IMG/VR virus record: IMGVR_UViG_3300009177_000046
Location: 1 to 57,861 of that record
Direction: 5' to 3' (one strand)
Length of the DNA: 57,861 nucleotides
Origin: a virus
The notes under the pieces: generated by a model
The model's input: the letters and a program-made list of their open reading frames with translations, nothing else
Databases searched by the model: none
Told to the model about the DNA's origin: nothing
Position numbers and translations under genes: made by a program
Shown: piece by piece, positions 21,853-30,675 of the stretch
Numbering within the stretch: position 1 is the first letter of the stretch
Layout of the letters: each line of letters begins with the position of its first letter

Positions 21853-23490
21853 ATGCCCCCTTGCTGCCGACAACCGTGCATGGGCATCCCACAGCCACGT
21901 CTCTGGCGCATGACGGCCGTCGACGGAACGGCCGTCGGCCTGACTGGGGTCACCTTTTCTCACATGGTGATCCTCGGAGCAACTACCGACCTCAGCCTCC
22001 TGGCGGTACTGAGTTGGTACGACGACGCCGCATTCCAGTACCAGAGATACCTAGTAGCCCTCGATCCGGGTAGCTTGACCACGAACACCGCCATGATCCG
22101 TCGCATCATCAGTGATGGCCCTGCCGCCGAAGTCAGCGGCAGAACCGAGCAGCACAACGACACCCGTATCGTATGGACGGCCTACGAACCTAACACCGCG
22201 GATCCTGGGGAATTCATCTACACGTACGGTCCGGAGGGCCTCTCTGATGGGGTCTCTATCCAGCCATTCTTCCCCCCTGGAGCGACGATCCATGGCATAA
22301 CCATCCACCGGTGCGGCGATCCTGACTACCTATGGGGCAGGGAAAGTTCTCTCGAATCCAACGGATCTGGCCCGGCCGAAGTTATCAGCATGTGGCGCAT
22401 CAGTGATGGGGCTCGGGTCTCCACCACGACGATCAAGGAACTCGACGAGTACAACGAACTTCCTCCGTGGGAACGGACCACCCAGAACTACCGCATCAAC
22501 AGGCAGGTCGTCTCCGCACCCGACCAGAATCACCTGATCGTCCACAACTACTCACCCTCGGTCATCAGTGGCCAACCAGATATTGAGCTTATGGATACGA
22601 ACACCACCATCCGCGACGGGTACGGCGGTATCTACTACTGGTCCACCTCTGCCCGCTTTCATGTCCACATCAACGAGACAGGATTGACCCGCAGTGGCCC
22701 CGTTGGCATATTCTCGAATGCTGCCGTCTCCACTACGGGCTACGCGTGGTATAGCCGGGAGGCGGCCGCAGCACAACCCATGCCGTCCGGCTCGGTCACT
22801 GTAGCGGGGCACACCTTCGGGATCGGCACCTACGACGACAACGATGCGGGAGTCCACGCCCGTGTCTTTTCGAGTGTCGACCAGTCCCGAATTCCAGGGT
22901 GGGCCGATTCCCCAGATTATCTCGTATTCAGCAAGACTTGGTACTTTACGATCAGCTTCGATGCCACCGTTGCCGGCACTGGAGACTTCGACGCGTACAT
23001 AAACACCAGCGGCCCCCCGTGGTACCTTGGAAAGGAAACATTCGGCTTATTTGACTCCGCAAATCCAACCCTGCACATGACTTACACCTGGGACAACACC
23101 GAGATGAACGGCGGACGTCTGGAACTGGTAGCCACCAACACGGGCACGATCGTCGATACCTTGCCCCTCCCACTGCACGAGGACTACTACTACCCCTGGC
23201 CGAACTACCTGACCTACGCGCCGGGCCAGGTGTTCACGGGCAGCGCACTGTTCAACCCGTGGGACGGAACGCGTCCAACCGCCGACAGCTTCTTCTGGCG
23301 GATCATCACCGTAAGTGGAGATTCCATGTCATATTCCCCAGTCCACTCCTACACCCTGCCGGCACATTTCACCTGGCAGGATGACTTCGATATCCGACCC
23401 GGGTACAGGTACGTGAACGACGTGGCGTTCGGTGTGTGGAACAACCAGGTCGTCGTCCACCCCATCGCCCATACCAGTACCTGCGGATGA
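21853..23490 (+). CDS. large secreted-looking beta protein, probable tail appendage
   Basis: First gene of the plus-strand cassette. About 545 aa, rich in Tyr, Trp, Asp, Thr and Ser with many beta strands, typical of tail-spike or lectin-like proteins. There is no enzyme motif that I can name (HVHINETGLTRSGPVGIFSN; TYTWDNTEMNGGRLELVATN). The start is uncertain: ATG 21853, 21880 and 21910 are all in frame and none has a good ribosome binding site. It diverges from the minor tail gene with only 33 bases between. It is coupled to the glycosyltransferase by ATGA. Confidence 0.6.
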   Translation: MPPCCRQPCMGIPQPRLWRMTAVDGTAVGLTGVTFSHMVILGATTDLSLLAVLSWYDDAAFQYQRYLVALDPGSLTTNTAMIRRIISDGPAAEVSGRTEQHNDTRIVWTAYEPNTADPGEFIYTYGPEGLSDGVSIQPFFPPGATIHGITIHRCGDPDYLWGRESSLESNGSGPAEVISMWRISDGARVSTTTIKELDEYNELPPWERTTQNYRINRQVVSAPDQNHLIVHNYSPSVISGQPDIELMDTNTTIRDGYGGIYYWSTSARFHVHINETGLTRSGPVGIFSNAAVSTTGYAWYSREAAAAQPMPSGSVTVAGHTFGIGTYDDNDAGVHARVFSSVDQSRIPGWADSPDYLVFSKTWYFTISFDATVAGTGDFDAYINTSGPPWYLGKETFGLFDSANPTLHMTYTWDNTEMNGGRLELVATNTGTIVDTLPLPLHEDYYYPWPNYLTYAPGQVFTGSALFNPWDGTRPTADSFFWRIITVSGDSMSYSPVHSYTLPAHFTWQDDFDIRPGYRYVNDVAFGVWNNQVVVHPIAHTSTCG

Positions 23491-24050
23491 TCATCCACCG
23501 GTACTGGACCGGCGACGCACCAGTCCCTATCACATCGGCCATAGCCGCATTGGCCGCGTCCCAGTACGGGCAGGTCATCGACTGGACAGACGACTCCCTC
23601 CCTCCCGGTGTACTCCTAGAGGTGGACCGCCTCTCCGATCTTTGCCCAGACGACCTAGAACGCCACCGGGCAAATATCGTCCGCCTGCTGCTGCTGCAGT
23701 TGATTGGCGGCATCTGGACCGACCATGACTTCTTCCTGTTGAATCTTCCCGACATCAGCCGGCCCACGGTCGCCAGCTATCCCGGTGGCGTCACCTGCTC
23801 CTGCTTCATGGCGTTCCGGCCCGGAGATCCACTGCTCTACGAAGCGCTGGACGCCGTCGGACCAGCAGACCGTGCGCCCATGGCGTCGGGCTCCCTGATG
23901 CTGGAGCGGGTGTGGGGCAATCGGGTCGCCAAGATCGAACTGCCCCACAGCATCGCACTCAACGGCCCACCCACGAACACTGCTGCCCGTAACGAACGGG
24001 TCTGGGGGGTCCACTGCTTCTCCACCGCGGCAGGTTCCTATGGCAGCTGA
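23487..24050 (+). CDS. DxD glycosyltransferase (Gly_transf_sug type)
   Basis: Starts at ATG 23487 (MIIHRYWTGDAP) overlapping the previous stop. The segment RANIVRLLLLQLIGGIWTDH, with DHD at 79-81, matches the nucleotide-sugar binding signature of capsular-polysaccharide/TcdA-type transferases (SDxxRYxxLxxxGGIYxDxD). The opening IHRYWTG matches their IPKxIHxxW start. At 187 aa it is short but appears to include the core. The predicted role is transfer of a sugar from a nucleotide donor, acceptor unknown. Its place among tail-appendage genes suggests glycosylation of a virion protein or of the host surface. Confidence 0.75.
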   Translation: MIIHRYWTGDAPVPITSAIAALAASQYGQVIDWTDDSLPPGVLLEVDRLSDLCPDDLERHRANIVRLLLLQLIGGIWTDHDFFLLNLPDISRPTVASYPGGVTCSCFMAFRPGDPLLYEALDAVGPADRAPMASGSLMLERVWGNRVAKIELPHSIALNGPPTNTAARNERVWGVHCFSTAAGSYGS

Positions 24051-24168
24051 CAACCTCAACACTGGCATCCGAGGGATCCTGTGGATCAACGTCCTCACCG
24101 CTGAAGTCACCCCGTCGATCGAGTTGATCGATATCTGCTCCGGGTACATAGGAGGGCCCCCAGAATAA
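24040..24168 (+). CDS. small hypothetical protein, 42 aa
   Basis: ATG 24040 within the end of the transferase gene reads 42 residues (MAADNLNTGIRGILWINVLT...) to TAA 24168, which overlaps the next ATG. CGGCAGGTTCCT lies upstream. No motif. It is supported by perfect coupling on both sides. Confidence 0.5.
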   Translation: MAADNLNTGIRGILWINVLTAEVTPSIELIDICSGYIGGPPE

Positions 24169-24404
24169 TGTCCAACGGAGACGCAGAATGGCACATCTGG
24201 GCGGTCGGCCCGATGGGTACCGCTTGTGACCACGGCGAGCGGTGGGGCAGAGACCTCATAATGCACGACAGCATCCTCATCAACGACCTGCCAGTCATTA
24301 CGGCCACCACCTGGCTCACATCACCGGGCGACCGGCTCGGACTGGGCAATCCCAAGTCTCGAGCAACCTACTTCCGGGGCGACGCCATCTGGGAAGCGCA
24401 CTGA
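24168..24404 (+). CDS. hypothetical protein, 78 aa
   Basis: ATG 24168 in a TAATG overlap, with GGAGGGCCC upstream. Trp/His-rich small protein (GDAEWHIWAVGPMGTACDHG). No recognised family. Two bases separate it from the large repeat protein. Confidence 0.55.
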   Translation: MSNGDAEWHIWAVGPMGTACDHGERWGRDLIMHDSILINDLPVITATTWLTSPGDRLGLGNPKSRATYFRGDAIWEAH

Positions 24405-24406
24405 CC

Positions 24407-27079
24407 ATGACCGTGGAAGCGGCCGTTTCCGGTGTTGGCTTCGTCGGCTCGCAGGGTGTCGGAACTGGCAACCTGCTGCCTAGCGATTTCCTGCTACCCG
24501 GTACGGGACTTCTGCCCGGAACGAGCGACCTCGCGGACGCAGACGTAACGCAGATCGCTTCGGCCGCTGCCACTGGAGCTGGGACCACGGCAGCATTGGT
24601 TCGTAGCACGACATTCACCTCTGCCGCCGGAGCCGGATCGGTCACAGCGCTGATCGCCACATCGGGCTCAGCCTCCGTGACAGGCACTGGATCGGTTACA
24701 GCACTGGCTAACGCCGTATCAGAAGGACTCTCTTCTGTTCTAGGCGTCGGATCGGTTACGGCACTGGCTCGCACATCGGGATCAGCCTCTGTAACGGGCG
24801 TCGGATCGATTACGGCACTGGCTAACGGCGCATCAGGGGGATCCTCTTCGGTTCTAGGCGTCGGATCGGTTACAGCACTGATCCGCACACTGGGCTCAGC
24901 CTCCTTGACGGGCACTGGATCGGTCACGGCACTGGTCCGCACATCGGGCTCAGCCTCCGCAACGGGCTCAGCCTCTGTAACGGGCGCTGGATCGGTCGCA
25001 GCACTGATCACCGCCACGGCCACCGTCCAGGGCACCGGTACTACTAGTTCAGTTGGCAGGACATCGAGCTTCGCATCTGCGACAGGCGCCGGATCGGTCG
25101 CGACGCTCACCACTCAAAGAGTGAATGCATCAGTCCTGGGTGCCGGGGCGTCCACGGCGCTGGTCACGAGCAGCGCGAAGGCGTCAATCCTGGGCGCCGG
25201 AATAGCCGGCGAAACCGGTGATGTCGGCATAAGGTCTGGCTCCGCCTCGGTGACGGGTGCCGGATCGGTTGCGGTACCACGAGTCATCAACAGAGCGACG
25301 GTGTCGATTCAAGGCGACGGCTCCGTTAGAACGGCACCGCCTGGAGGCACATTCACCTTTGGGCTCACCTCCTTGTTGATGGGCGTCGGATCGGTTACGG
25401 CGAGAGTTGAAAACATTTCCTCCGCGACGAGCGTTGGATCGGTTACGGCGCTAGTCACCACCCGGCCACCACTCGTAGCGGATCATGGCTTCGGATCTGT
25501 TTCAGCACTAGCAGGCGGATCGTTCACGGTCGCCCATTCCGCGGTGATGGGCACCGGATCAGTCACAGCACTGGTTGGCGAGGTGCCTGGTGGTATCACC
25601 ACCGCCGGCTTCACGTTCGTGAGGGGCACCGGAGCGGTCACAGCTGTAACTGGTGGATCTCTCGGGCTGTCCTCCGCCTTTGGCGTAGGCTCAATTGCAG
25701 TAGGCGTTCAATTCAGATCACCTCAGGTGCTTGTCCGGGGCGTTGGATCACGCACGGCGCTTGCCACCAGGGGAATGGCTTTATCAGTCCAGGGCGCCGG
25801 TGCTGTCACTGCCTATGCGGGATTGGCTAAGGGGACTGCTGCAGTTACTGGTGCTGGAACCTTGGCTGCTGCAGCGCTGGTAACCGGCGCCGCCATACTC
25901 ACTGCCGCAGATGAAGACGAGGACATCTACGGGGACTGGGAGGACGTGTTCGGCCTGGACCTGCTGGACGACGCACTCATCGCAGTGGGTGTCATTACAA
26001 CGGGTGTTCCTGCAATCGGTCCGCCCACGAGACTGGTTCCCACGAGTCTGCCGAACCCCCCGGAATCGCACTACCCCGGGGTTCGCATCGGATCAACTTA
26101 CATCTCCGGAATCGGCACGGTAACGGTGATCGGAGGAGTCACCGGCACCAGCAACTACGCGACCGTCGTTGGATCCGGATCCACTACCGCCAATGCAACG
26201 GCATCGGTGACGCCTGTCCCAGGCGTCCTGCAGGACGCCGACCACAACAACATCTGGAACCTCGTGGGAGGGGCCGAGTTCGGCCCCGTCTTTACGGTCA
26301 CGGTGGTGATAACCATCGACTCCACCAACCCCAAGCTCACCCTGAACAACACCACCACGAGTTCCGTGTTGAACAGCAACAAGACTGGGACGTTCACCGC
26401 AGGCACCACCCTCACGTACGCGAGCCTCGGGGGAAACAGCTGGAACAACGCGTTCATCACTGACTTCCTCACGGGATCCTTGGTCGTCCTGTCCTCTGCG
26501 AACTACGGGGTGATCATCCCTGGATCCGCATCCGTCGCTGGGCGCGGGACGACCACCGCAGCAGGAGTGGTTCCGCACGGCATCCTGCAGGATGCCGACC
26601 ACGACAACCAATGGGAGGTCGTGGGGGGCTTCCCGTTCGGCCCTGTCTACTCGATCGTGGCGGTACCGACCGCCGCGGTCACCAACCCAAGCATCGTCCT
26701 GTTCAACACGTCCACGAGCGCCTCCTTGCAGGTCTTCGCCCCTCCGGGGGTTTACCCCGCAGGCGGCACCATCGCATGGGGAGACCTCGGCGGCGGTTAC
26801 TGGAACCGGGTCACCATCACGGACTCGTCGGGCTCTGTCGCGATGACCTCTGTCGATTACGGGATCGTCGTCCCTCTGTACACGGCCGCGGCCCTCGCTG
26901 GAGCAGGTGCGGTCACCGCGCAGTCCAGGCTCGCCCATGCCGGGTCCGTGAACGTCGCTGGATTGGGTGCGGTGACAGCGAAGGATTCCACCTACGACGA
27001 ACTAGCCAGCAGCATCATCTTCGGACAGGTATTCGATTCTGATGCCACACTCAACCTCGTCGCACAAGTATTCGAGTAG
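24407..27079 (+). CDS. 890-aa repeat protein, probable beta-solenoid tail fibre or adhesin
   Basis: From about residue 60 to 500 the chain is built of short Gly/Ser/Ala/Thr/Val repeats of the form SASVTGxGSVTALxRTSG, 18-20 residues long. Such sequences are expected to form stacked beta strands. Between 24635 and 24917 the DNA repeats with alternating 54- and 60-base spacing (114-base unit), indicating recent tandem duplication. Around residues 606 and 725 two related domains begin with LQDADHNNIW and LQDADHDNQW. The C-terminus is acidic/aromatic. No enzyme motif. A structural or attachment role is inferred from context with the LamG-like fibre. Confidence 0.7.
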   Translation: MTVEAAVSGVGFVGSQGVGTGNLLPSDFLLPGTGLLPGTSDLADADVTQIASAAATGAGTTAALVRSTTFTSAAGAGSVTALIATSGSASVTGTGSVTALANAVSEGLSSVLGVGSVTALARTSGSASVTGVGSITALANGASGGSSSVLGVGSVTALIRTLGSASLTGTGSVTALVRTSGSASATGSASVTGAGSVAALITATATVQGTGTTSSVGRTSSFASATGAGSVATLTTQRVNASVLGAGASTALVTSSAKASILGAGIAGETGDVGIRSGSASVTGAGSVAVPRVINRATVSIQGDGSVRTAPPGGTFTFGLTSLLMGVGSVTARVENISSATSVGSVTALVTTRPPLVADHGFGSVSALAGGSFTVAHSAVMGTGSVTALVGEVPGGITTAGFTFVRGTGAVTAVTGGSLGLSSAFGVGSIAVGVQFRSPQVLVRGVGSRTALATRGMALSVQGAGAVTAYAGLAKGTAAVTGAGTLAAAALVTGAAILTAADEDEDIYGDWEDVFGLDLLDDALIAVGVITTGVPAIGPPTRLVPTSLPNPPESHYPGVRIGSTYISGIGTVTVIGGVTGTSNYATVVGSGSTTANATASVTPVPGVLQDADHNNIWNLVGGAEFGPVFTVTVVITIDSTNPKLTLNNTTTSSVLNSNKTGTFTAGTTLTYASLGGNSWNNAFITDFLTGSLVVLSSANYGVIIPGSASVAGRGTTTAAGVVPHGILQDADHDNQWEVVGGFPFGPVYSIVAVPTAAVTNPSIVLFNTSTSASLQVFAPPGVYPAGGTIAWGDLGGGYWNRVTITDSSGSVAMTSVDYGIVVPLYTAAALAGAGAVTAQSRLAHAGSVNVAGLGAVTAKDSTYDELASSIIFGQVFDSDATLNLVAQVFE
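24635..24996 (+). repeat. coding tandem repeats, 54/60-base units (114-base superunit)
   Basis: The core GGATCGGT recurs at 24635, 24689, 24749, 24803, 24863, 24917 and 24989 (position 24803 reads GGATCGAT). Spacings of 54 and 60 alternate before a 72 step. More diverged copies continue to about 25790. All are in frame, so unit gain or loss would change protein length without a frameshift. Confidence 0.75.
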
Positions 27080-27087
27080 GAGAAATA

Positions 27088-27450
27088 ATGGCCACGTTCA
27101 CCAAGATCAAATTGTCCGCATCCACTCAAGGACGGGGCATCAGGATCACGACCACCTCCACGCCGGGGACCACGATCCACGCCACCGACATATCATCCAG
27201 CACCATTGATGAGGTGTGGCTGTACGTCACCAATGTCTCCACCTTCCCGGTGTTTCTGACGGTCGCACATGGCGGCACGACAAACCCCGACGACTTGATC
27301 ACCTGCAACATCCCGAACCAATCGGGCCTGACGCTGATCGTCCCCGGCCTGATCCTGTCCGGCACCGGGAGCACGGCTGCCACCGTCACGGCATGGGCGG
27401 CTTCAGCGAACCAGCTCTCCATACACGGTTACGTGAACCGCATCTCCTGA
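27088..27450 (+). CDS. small conserved virion-type beta protein, 120 aa
   Basis: Starts at ATG 27088 with GTAGGAGAAATA upstream. The pattern KLSASTQGRGIRI, DEVWLYVTNVSTFPVFLTV and LIVPGLILSGTG, then NRIS at the end, is one I associate with small proteins next to tail fibres in many phages, with an all-beta fold. Possibly a fibre-associated or decoration protein. No enzymatic motif. Confidence 0.65.
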   Translation: MATFTKIKLSASTQGRGIRITTTSTPGTTIHATDISSSTIDEVWLYVTNVSTFPVFLTVAHGGTTNPDDLITCNIPNQSGLTLIVPGLILSGTGSTAATVTAWAASANQLSIHGYVNRIS

Positions 27451-27461
27451 TAGGAGCCGAC

Positions 27462-29009
27462 ATGCGTGGGATGACCCCTCGAACCTTGGCCTCGTCCCAG
27501 GTCTCGGACTGGCACACGCACGCCACCTCCGGCCTGCCGATCCCCGGACGGGCCGGCCCCTACTACAGGGACCTGATCGCCATCAACAACCCGGTCGTGT
27601 ACTGGCGGTTCAACGAGACCGGAGGCACCACTGTCAGGGACTACTTCCGCACCGGGACCACCACGTTTCCCATATCTGGGCCCTCGTTGGACGTGGTCAA
27701 CGCGGCCAGCCTCCTTCAGAGGGAGCCGATGAACGACAGGTCCTGGGATGTCACGGGTGCGGCAGCTGCGGTGAGCCCCTCTAATAGCGCGACCTTTCAG
27801 CGTCCGCTCAAGTTCACTCTCGAGGTGTGGATCAATCTCGATTCCGTGTCCCGCGGCACCGTGATCGCCAAAGAAAGTGCATGGATCCTAAGGGTCCGGG
27901 ACGGCAAGATCGAATGGATCATGGTCGATCCGGCCTATGGCACGACTCGCAGCACGACCACGATCGCCGTCGGCCAGACGTATTACATTGCCACTACCTG
28001 GGACGGCGCCAATTCCAGGCTCTACGTGAACGGCGTGCTGGAGGACACTTACAATGGCTCTGGTGTCAGCACCGGCAATGGCTTCTTCACGATTGGCAGC
28101 ATGTACTTCCCGACGACCGCCGCGTACCGAGACCTCGACTACATGGATGGCCGCATCGACGAACTGGCCATCTATGACAAGGTTCTCAGCTCTGACACAT
28201 TCCTGCAGCACTACCAGGTCGGCACGGCTGACGTCAGTACACCAATCGCCGGAACGCAGGGAGTCGGCACGGTCGTAGCGAAATCAATCTCGGATCCTGG
28301 CTTCGACGCAACGAGATACATCGACACCTCAAATAGCGTCAGGGCCCAGCTCTGGCTTGATGCCCGTTACATGAACGGACTGACCGGCACCAACCCTTCC
28401 GACAACACCACCCCGTCGACATGGACGGACAACGGCTATGCATCGCTGCATGGCACCTTCGTGGGAACGCACACCTTCTACAGCAGCACCCTCACCACGC
28501 CAACCGGCAAGCCTGTCGTGTACTTCAACGGCGGTTACCTGCGCTTGCTGACCAACCCGGTCGGCTATTCCATGGGCCAGACGACCTACATCGTCTTCAG
28601 CCGCAACGGGTACGCAAGTGACACGATCAGCAATGTGCTGTTCGACTCCGGGATACCCACCACCACCAGCACAAGGTACGGGTTCAACACATCCAGTCAG
28701 TTCTACCTGAGCAGCGGGGCCACTCTCACGGGCCAGACCATCAGCACGACAAACTGGGAGGTCATCGCCATCAGAAACAACGGAACCGACTCGAGGATTT
28801 CGCGGCTTGGCTCGATCGATGTAGTCGGGAATGCTGGAAGCCTAGGCGGAGCCGGCACCGGCTACACGGTCTGCGCTGACGACGACCTGACAACCGGATA
28901 CAACGCCCGCATCCTGCTCGCATGCTTGGTCAACTACACAGCCTTCCACAGCGCCGCGACCCGCAAGGCCGTGATGGATGACCTTACAGCCACGTTCGTG
29001 GGTGCGTGA
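27462..29009 (+). CDS. tail fibre/lectin with LamG-like domain, 515 aa
   Basis: An N-terminal anchor of about 40 residues (MRG.TPR.LASSQVSDWH...IPGRAG) is followed by a laminin-G/concanavalin-like jelly roll at about 42-255: PVVYWRFNETGG, FTLEVWINLDS, YYIATTWDGANSRLYVNG and GRIDELAIYDKVLS are hallmark strands. A second beta-sandwich at about 285-515 resembles the same class. Sugar-binding receptor recognition at the tail tip is the expected role. TAGGAG precedes ATG 27462. It is coupled by TGATG to the next gene, which shares the N-terminal anchor. Confidence 0.8.
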   Translation: MRGMTPRTLASSQVSDWHTHATSGLPIPGRAGPYYRDLIAINNPVVYWRFNETGGTTVRDYFRTGTTTFPISGPSLDVVNAASLLQREPMNDRSWDVTGAAAAVSPSNSATFQRPLKFTLEVWINLDSVSRGTVIAKESAWILRVRDGKIEWIMVDPAYGTTRSTTTIAVGQTYYIATTWDGANSRLYVNGVLEDTYNGSGVSTGNGFFTIGSMYFPTTAAYRDLDYMDGRIDELAIYDKVLSSDTFLQHYQVGTADVSTPIAGTQGVGTVVAKSISDPGFDATRYIDTSNSVRAQLWLDARYMNGLTGTNPSDNTTPSTWTDNGYASLHGTFVGTHTFYSSTLTTPTGKPVVYFNGGYLRLLTNPVGYSMGQTTYIVFSRNGYASDTISNVLFDSGIPTTTSTRYGFNTSSQFYLSSGATLTGQTISTTNWEVIAIRNNGTDSRISRLGSIDVVGNAGSLGGAGTGYTVCADDDLTTGYNARILLACLVNYTAFHSAATRKAVMDDLTATFVGA

Positions 29010-29818
29010 TGCGTGGAACACCGGCACGGCAACTGCCCTCGACGCAGGTGACCACATGGCACAACAACAGCACCGTCCTGTTCAGAAACTCCGTGTTCAG
29101 CGGCCCCGCCACGCCGAACATTCCCGGACGTGCGCCCTATAAACAGCTACCTTCCGACATTCCCGACCTCCTGGGATGGTGGGACGCCCGTGATGTCGCC
29201 GCCGGGTCGGTCACGTCCTGGCCCGCACGTGCCGGGGTGATGACCACACTCACTGGAACCGGAACGGCTAGTGGATCGGGGGCAACAGCCAACATCTCGC
29301 AGCCGCGCTACACCTCCACGATCACCGTCGCCAGCGCCGGACTGGCGACCGCCCTGGAACCGTGGTCGATGTGGTTCATCGGCACCGTCACCAGCCTGGG
29401 TGACGGCTCGAACGCGCGCTACCTGTGTGACATCGGGAGCCCTGGTGGGGTCAACGAGTCCGGGCTGTGCTGGTACAACGCCAGCGGCAACGTCACCAAG
29501 ATCGTGTACAGGGGTGACATCACCACACCTGCCGACGGCATCAGCCAGAAGGCCATCAACACCAAGTACCTGTGGATCCTGACCAACCGGGACACGGTCT
29601 ACACCTACACCGAGGCCGGCACGGCCACGTTCATCTCCACCCCCACCTTCGTCCCGGCTACCGCCAACTTCTTCGTCGGACGTCAGCGTGACAACCAGTC
29701 CAACGTCCTCCTTCAGGGGAACGTCAACGCCGTCGGCTTCTACGCGCGGTACCTGACCAACACCGACATCACGGCCTTGCGGGTCTATGCGAACACGCAG
29801 TTCGGCGTGGTGGACTAG
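29009..29818 (+). CDS. tail fibre paralogue with shared N-terminal anchor, 269 aa
   Basis: The first 46 residues (MRGTPARQLPSTQVTTWHNN...NIPGRAPYKQL) parallel the anchor of the preceding fibre. The remainder is a single beta-sandwich (LLGWWDARDVAAGSVTSWPA... ALEPWSMWFIGTV), similar to the second domain of that protein. Probable co-assembled or alternative receptor-binding protein. Its TAG stop overlaps the TAG stop of the opposing minus-strand gene within a CTAG. Confidence 0.7.
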   Translation: MRGTPARQLPSTQVTTWHNNSTVLFRNSVFSGPATPNIPGRAPYKQLPSDIPDLLGWWDARDVAAGSVTSWPARAGVMTTLTGTGTASGSGATANISQPRYTSTITVASAGLATALEPWSMWFIGTVTSLGDGSNARYLCDIGSPGGVNESGLCWYNASGNVTKIVYRGDITTPADGISQKAINTKYLWILTNRDTVYTYTEAGTATFISTPTFVPATANFFVGRQRDNQSNVLLQGNVNAVGFYARYLTNTDITALRVYANTQFGVVD

Positions 29819-30675
29819 GGGATCGTCGGGCTGGGAAAGAACAAACCAGTCAGCATCGGCCTGTTCATGAACAAAGCAAATGTACAACCCTCTGCTTCGC
29901 GCCGGGCGGGCCTAAGACCCACGATCGAGACCTCCACATAACCGTTGAAGTGCCGATCGATGAAGAAGGTGGGCTTGTCGCGAACCTGGATCAGTCCGGG
30001 GATGGTGATCACCTTGTGCGACGAGTTGTGCCAGTCGCCCTCGAAGCCTGACGACATGCCCCCCCAGGCCGCCTTGTAGAGGGTGAGGTCCAAGCCTCTT
30101 CCCCGAGGCCGCTTGACGAACCACCACATCTGGGGTGCCTTGAAACGGTTCAGGGGAGGGGCCAGCGCGAAGCCGAGCACGTCCGTATCCAGGGTGTAGG
30201 ACTCGATGAACGATGCCGCACTTCCGTTGTCCCGGAAGGCCGTGACCGCGACATCGTCATGGACCCACACCGTCGGCTCACTGGAATGGTCGGTGACGAA
30301 CGACCCCCTACCGATCGTGGTGACCACACGGTCGAGCCAGGTGCCACCAGATCCGGAACTGAACCGCAGGACCGAACCCCCGTATGCCGCGTAGACCCGG
30401 CTGCCGTACCGCTGGGCTGCCAGCTGAGCGAACTGGTAATCGCCCGGAAGGGTGGAACCGTCGAGATGGGAGAACGGACTGCGGTGCGTCCGACCGATCA
30501 CCAGCCCGGTGGGATTCTTGTGCAGGTAGACCGACGTCTGACCGCCACGGCTGGCAACGACGGCGATGCCGTCCTGGTACTTCCCGGAGAAACGGTGCGG
30601 CAACTGCGCCACGGATTTCACGTCAAGGTCGCCGGCCGGGGTGCGAATCCCCGCAGCCCAAGGCGTGGCCCTCAT
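29815..30675 (-). CDS. minor tail protein, probable beta-propeller-like, 286 aa
   Basis: Beta-rich protein without cysteine clusters. The repeated patterns GIAVVASRGGQTSVYLHKN, RVYAAYGGSVLRFSSG and PTVWVHDDVAVTAFRDNG are suggestive of propeller blades. It is the last gene of the continuous minus-strand tail operon. ATG 30675 overlaps the previous stop (ATGA). Role in tail tip or host attachment inferred from position. Confidence 0.65.
   Translation of the reverse strand: MRATPWAAGIRTPAGDLDVKSVAQLPHRFSGKYQDGIAVVASRGGQTSVYLHKNPTGLVIGRTHRSPFSHLDGSTLPGDYQFAQLAAQRYGSRVYAAYGGSVLRFSSGSGGTWLDRVVTTIGRGSFVTDHSSEPTVWVHDDVAVTAFRDNGSAASFIESYTLDTDVLGFALAPPLNRFKAPQMWWFVKRPRGRGLDLTLYKAAWGGMSSGFEGDWHNSSHKVITIPGLIQVRDKPTFFIDRHFNGYVEVSIVGLRPARREAEGCTFALFMNRPMLTGLFFPSPTIP

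Noticed and set aside
24407-25800. Regularly spaced repeats as a CRISPR array
   Set aside because: Repeats are 54/60 bases apart, in frame within a protein gene, without palindromic repeat units or unique spacers, so they are coding tandem duplications.
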